Assembly (NCBI RefSeq): GCF_954871325.1
Contig: NC_088777.1
Coordinates: 15,663,366 to 15,727,365, forward strand
DNA length: 64,000 nt
Direction: 5' to 3'
DNA from: Gordionus sp. m RMFG-2023
Taxonomy: Eukaryota > Nematomorpha > Gordioida > Chordodea > Parachordodidae
In this document: piece by piece, positions 60,601 to 64,000 of the stretch
How positions within the stretch are numbered: the stretch's first letter is position 1
Layout: every line of letters begins with the position of its first letter
Notes under the pieces: model-generated
What the model saw: the letters and a program-made list of their open reading frames with translations, nothing else
The model's database searches: none
Told to the model about the DNA's origin: nothing
Translations under genes and position numbers: made by a program

Positions 60601-63600
60601 AAGAGCCTCTAAAAATTTGTATTGGTGCAACTCTATTTAGGTATGATCCCATCCCTCCCTGAGATGATGGAAATAAATAAATTAGGGGGAGGGAAGAATT
60701 TCCATTATTTATTTTAATTCTTCCTAGATTCATTTCTTCTAATTTTAGAATTTCTGTGGTTTTATTTTCCCTCCAGGGAGAAAATACATAAGGATTTTAA
60801 CATATCAGATATAATTAATTATAAACCGTATTTGGAAGAGGTAAATACAGCCAAAGCGTGATTGTCATCGACCCAAAGAATATCTAATTCGGAATCTCTT
60901 TGTTATTTATTTATTTTTCAAAAATTAATTTTTTTGCTTTATTATTAAAAATGGGGGATAATATCATATAATAAATTGGGATAGGTTCTAAATAGCTAAA
61001 ATAAAATCGGTATTGGGAATCTCATTTATATCACCTAAGATGATATTTCATCCATTTTTAGTAATTTTTTTAAAAACATTTAAATACAAGTGTTTACTTC
61101 TCTATCATCTATTAATATTAATTTTAAATTTACTTTAAAAATTTTCTAGGAGATATAAGCGAGATTCCCAATTTTTGGCGATTTAGAACAGGAACCATTT
61201 ACACATCAGTTCCATGACAAAGATGGGGTAAAAAAAACATACAAAGCGCTAGCAGATCTATATAAAAAAAAATATATTGACTTTTGAAGCTATCGATTCA
61301 AACCTACCGCATACACTGTATAATTTATATCTAGAGGACAATATACATAGCAAAAAAAGTGTTTGTGGATGATAACAGCTGATTATGAAATGATTATATA
61401 TAGGGGTGTACCGATACCACTTAGGAGGCTGATCCGATCCTATATTAAATTGATATCGGCCTATTAGATGTCATATCTAATTTTGTATTATGTAAAGATA
61501 TCAATGGTTATAATTTTAATACACTTCTTATTAGTTTAACATCTATAATTTATCTATACCATAACATATGTCATTTAAATATATTATAATGATCAGTTAT
61601 AGTTTATATTCAACTCAATTGCAATTCTAAAAGTATATAAAATATTTTTATTGATAAATTACTTATTTATATAATAAGTAATAACATTAATCTATTTACA
61701 TAATAAGTAATAAACAAATATATTATGAAATTTGAAATAAATATTTAAATCAATATTTAAAATTAATATATCGAAGATTTCTTTTTAGAAATACCAAAAT
61801 TTCCCATTTATCAGAGGTCAGCTTGTGTATTTATTTAAAATATACATAGACATATTCCAAATCCAAATAATATTAAATAAAACAAAAGATTATTTTAGAA
61901 TAAATTATTGCACATTTTTATAAACAGAATGTGCAAAAAAAAATAACAATATGGCAGAATGTTTATTAATTACTTATTATTAAAAAAATTAACATAAAAA
62001 TGGATTTCGATTTTATTTATAAAAATAAATGGCTTTTTAGATTTAATTTTTTTTTAAATTTTATTTATGTTAAAAACGCCATTTTTTATCGGTTCGGAAA
62101 ATTTTATAATGTTAGCTGATAACAGATATTTTAAAATGGGTGAAATATCGGAAAAAATATCGGTACATCCCTAATTATATATAAAAATAATGTTGGCAAT
62201 TAAAAATGTGCTTTGCAAGAGGCTAGTCTTTTTTTAATATAGTAAATCTGTCCTCTTTTATTTTCCAAACAATTTTAATAATTCTTTTCGAAAGAGTGTA
62301 TGTAATGTAATAATTATTGCAAATCTTAAATTATCGGATAACTTTATAAATAATACACTTATTTTATTTAAAAAGGTCTTTTTGATATTATTTTAATGAT
62401 TGCATTAAAAAAATTGTTAAAGGTAATTTTAAAAATATTAATTTATGCAACGAACTCCTATAAAAAAAAATCTATAGATAATATTAAAACTCGTGATTAA
62501 AAAATTAGAAAAAAAAGCTTGGGATAAGACCCTGCCATTAATTTTATTTTTATTCAAACAAACAATATATGGTCTCTTATAGTTTAAACCTTAATGTTGT
62601 AATATGGTTAAATTAAAAGAAAAAATGACTCCTATTTCAATATTTTTTATATGCCTTCTGCTCTCCTCTAAGTAACAAACTATTATTAATCTTTCTAATA
62701 AATATTGACACTTTTTGTATAAAAAAAATCGTAAACGATCCCTAACCCAGAATTTGTCAAAATGTCCTTGAGATCAAGAGTTTTGAATTCGGTAGGAAAG
62801 CCGGAGACTTCGATGACCCTTTCAAATCCTATGTTTGATTTAAAATTTGGATAAAAAATAAGTTACAATATTTTTTTCTGAATGAATTATATAACCGAGG
62901 AACAGAATATTATTGAATTTTGATCAAATTCAAGTTAACTAAATCATTATTTAATAGAGCCAATATAGTTCTCAATTTTTTTCATAAAGTTAAAATCATA
63001 TGATAAATCTAAATTAGGTATTCCTTTCACTAATTTTTCTTTTAAAGGCACTAATTTTTCTTTTAAAGGCAATGTTAAACGTCCATCTCGTTTTAAATGC
63101 ATTCGCTAGCACGTTTGGGACGCATCAAGTTTCAACTCGTAATGTTCAAGGAACACATTCAGGCCTGATAAAAAAGGGATAGGGTGGACGTATTAACTTT
63201 CTATAGTTCTAGATATCTTATCTTTAAAAAAACATAGATATTCTCAGAGATCGATACCACTTTTTTCCCCCAATATCGATATCAAAAAATTTTTTTGAAC
63301 TATTTTATTTTCTAGTAAAGTGTGTATTCTCCATAACAATATCAATTCCACAACAAATTTTTATAAAAAAAATAGGAAGAGAATTCCCAATGCTTAATCT
63401 TAATTATTCATAGATTTTATGATAGTTATTAATTAAAAAGTAAAATATTAGCATTCAATAAACAGTATGATATGGAGCCTAATATTTATTTTTAAAAGCG
63501 TTTATTTATTTATTTCTCTATCTTACTTAACTGTTTAAAAATTAAAGTTTATAATAGGTCATTTTTCAGGTACGGTTAAAATTGGAAGTTTCAGTTTCAT

Positions 63601-63942
63601 CTCCGGATATTATAAAATAAGTATATATGTATTATTACTGGCAGGGTCGTTAAGATCTCTGGAACACGTGAACGGACTCGAATAAGTCTTAGGATCGTGA
63701 TTACTTCTAAAGTTGTTGGAGAAATTATTGCAGGTCAAATATTTATGGCGACCATTGTGATTGGGAAAACTACTCATACTATTAGAACTAGTATTAGTAT
63801 TAGTATGGGTATTGAAAGAATTATTAAAATTTTCTAGATTGTTGGAGTTATTTTCGGTGTTATTGGCTCGACTAATATCGATGTTGTGGATACGGTTTGT
63901 GAAAGGTGGTTCTCGCAGGGTTAGATTGCCTAAATGGGTCAC
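54623..63942 (-). CDS. R3HCC1/R3HCC1L-type protein, C-terminal 243 residues in five exons
   Basis: Exons in transcript order: 63942-63639, 62828-62747, 60897-60827, 56415-56320, 54801-54623, with phases matching throughout and a TAA stop at 54623-54625. The first visible exon is Asn/Ser-rich low complexity and starts at an acceptor, so the 5' part, including any R3H domain, is outside the window. Then come RVIEVSGFPTEFKTLDLKDI (human R3HCC1: VVEIYDF…LKTEDLL), ELDILWVDDNHALAVF (human RIQWVDDTHALGIF), AQDALNLNHPLL and SSKSKLKA (human KQSKLKA), and finally RPQTTVVIARRFIEGHLGIR (human RPQTNATVARRLVARALGL). The middle segment is the RRM-like region of this family. Its cellular role is poorly defined; RNA binding is inferred from the architecture. 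All exons are open. Confidence 0.88.
55700..56290 (+). mobile_element. LINE reverse-transcriptase fragment, interrupted by a MITE
   Basis: Plus-strand text LSQAIWPLLQGVGIDKHMIS, LIKIIYAKH, TSKHQIKSVFKFKRALNKDA and FSHMIFNVIMNDVLNIF, then DDVYILANSEDL in another frame, follows RT motifs up to a decayed YADD box. The family-A MITE at 55760-55939 is inserted in it, because the codons before (55752-55759) and after repeat ATCTAAGC. It lies in the last intron of the R3HCC1-type gene, antisense to it. Confidence 0.7.
55760..55939. mobile_element. hAT-type MITE, family A (copy 6)
   Basis: 180 bp from TAGTATTGTTAAACGACTC to GCAGTTTAACAAAACTA, with exact target duplication ATCTAAGC at 55752-55759 and 55940-55947. 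This copy fixes the family's duplication length at 8 bp. Confidence 0.88.
56644..56878. mobile_element. hAT-type element, family B, with both ends
   Basis: 235 bp from CAGAGACCTGCAGGGGTACC to GCCTGCTGGTCTCTG. The first 20 bases closely match the element at 15126. The flanks are TA-repeats (TATATATA, GTATATAT), so the target duplication cannot be confirmed. Confidence 0.7.
57271..57470. mobile_element. hAT-type MITE, family A (copy 7, strongly decayed)
   Basis: GTGTTTTAAACGACTCG on the left and GAGGCGTTTAATAACAACCCT on the right, with family-like interior wording (GAGATTTTACC, CTATTGGCGAATTTCGAGGC). No convincing target duplication remains. Confidence 0.5.
57630..60451. mobile_element. 2.8 kb hAT element with very long inverted ends
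   Basis: The left end TAATGTGGTTAAATAGCTGG and right end TAACCATACTA (inverse TAGTATGGTTA) are flanked by AAATAAAG (57622-57629) and AAATATAG (60452-60459), a 7 of 8 match. The inverted similarity runs some 400-550 bp inward on each side and contains repeated modules (CAACTCGAGTTGTGATCG with AAAAACTAGAGGACGAGTA). These modules occur twice in tandem on the left (57880-58140) and inverted on the right (59960-60300). The interior holds the hAT coding relic described separately. The element lies within an intron of the R3HCC1-type gene. Confidence 0.7.
58161..58690 (+). mobile_element. Nested hAT relic with C-terminal dimerisation motif
   Basis: It starts CAGTGATCCAAACCGAACCT, the same terminus as the relic at 25.45 kb. 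After an AT-rich deletion-like interior, a frame near 58560-58690 reads VPATQVSVERCFPTIKFILS and then RCNLSGTNFEYINCVA, the conserved end of hAT transposases, closed by TAA. The rest of the transposase is missing. Confidence 0.65.
60984..61190. mobile_element. Palindromic MITE, family C (uninterrupted copy)
   Basis: 207 bp from GGTTCTAAATAGCTAAAAT to GGCGATTTAGAAC, with inverted arms containing GGGAATCTC and GAGATATAAGCGAGATTCCC. It carries the unfilled ATATTAAT site at 61115-61122 that is occupied in the 14.9 kb copy. Confidence 0.75.
61195..61365 (+). other. Coding-like fragment, unidentified
   Basis: Plus-strand text EPFTHQFHDKDGVKKTYKAL and ADLYKKKYIDF, then after a frame change EAIDSNLPHTLYNLYLEDN. 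It looks like decayed protein-coding DNA antisense to the host gene, so a mobile element is the likely source. Family not recognised. Confidence 0.3.
61401..62173. mobile_element. Non-autonomous hAT element (773 bp)
   Basis: Termini TAGGGGTGTACCGATA and the inverse TATCGGTACATCCCTA, flanked by the exact octamer ATTATATA (61393-61400 and 62174-62181). The interior is AT-rich and non-coding. It sits in an R3HCC1-type intron. Confidence 0.9.
62960..63125 (-). other. Coding-like stretch with a 21-bp tandem duplication
   Basis: The minus strand reads MHLKRDGRLTLPLKEKLVPL, then KEKLVKGIPNLDLSYDFNFM and KKIENYIGSIK before a stop. The phrase PLKEKLV is doubled by a 21-bp direct repeat at 63029-63071. 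It lies between the first two visible exons of the R3HCC1-type gene, but it has no usable donor, and the flanking exons join in phase without it. It could be a relic or an alternative exon. Confidence 0.3.
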
Positions 63943-64000
63943 CTTTAAATGAAAGAGTAGTTTGTAAATAATATATTTAACAATTATTTTCAATCGAACG

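Overview
This 64 kb window is very AT-rich, gene-poor animal DNA. The metazoan call rests on its genes: the first exon of a rhodopsin-class neuropeptide-type GPCR, a full Sac2/INPP5F-type phosphoinositide phosphatase gene, and an R3HCC1/R3HCC1L-type gene. The species cannot be named from the sequence. The Sac2 gene and a piggyBac transposase both carry introns of exactly 45 nt, so the host evidently splices very short introns efficiently. Some protostomes and larvaceans also have such short introns.

Layout. 0.8-3.5 kb holds a 2.8 kb hAT transposon with a perfect 8-bp target duplication; 3.9-4.15 kb is the GPCR start exon (- strand, remaining exons beyond the left edge). 4.2-28.6 kb is a transposon graveyard: hAT-type MITEs, a second hAT relic, a mariner, a tandemly duplicated block next to a possible Helitron relic, two unidentified ORFs and LINE 3' ends. 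28.6-52.8 kb is the Sac2/INPP5F homologue (+ strand, 17 exons assembled here, every splice phase consistent, about 934 residues). Its first three introns are 45, 45 and 49 nt, while later ones are swollen with LINEs, a Ty3/gypsy fossil, hATs, a Tc1 fragment and a piggyBac. 54.6-63.9 kb is the R3HCC1-type gene (- strand, convergent with Sac2, five exons seen, 5' end off the window), again with hAT-family insertions in its introns.

The two main genes face each other tail to tail across about 1.8 kb. Nothing indicates a shared pathway: one is predicted to hydrolyse phosphoinositides on endosomal membranes, the other has an RNA-binding-type architecture. The clearest result of the window is that both host genes remain open and splice-competent although most of their intron length is nested mobile DNA. 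Several insertions can be ordered in time from target duplications and from an intact paralogous copy of one insertion site.
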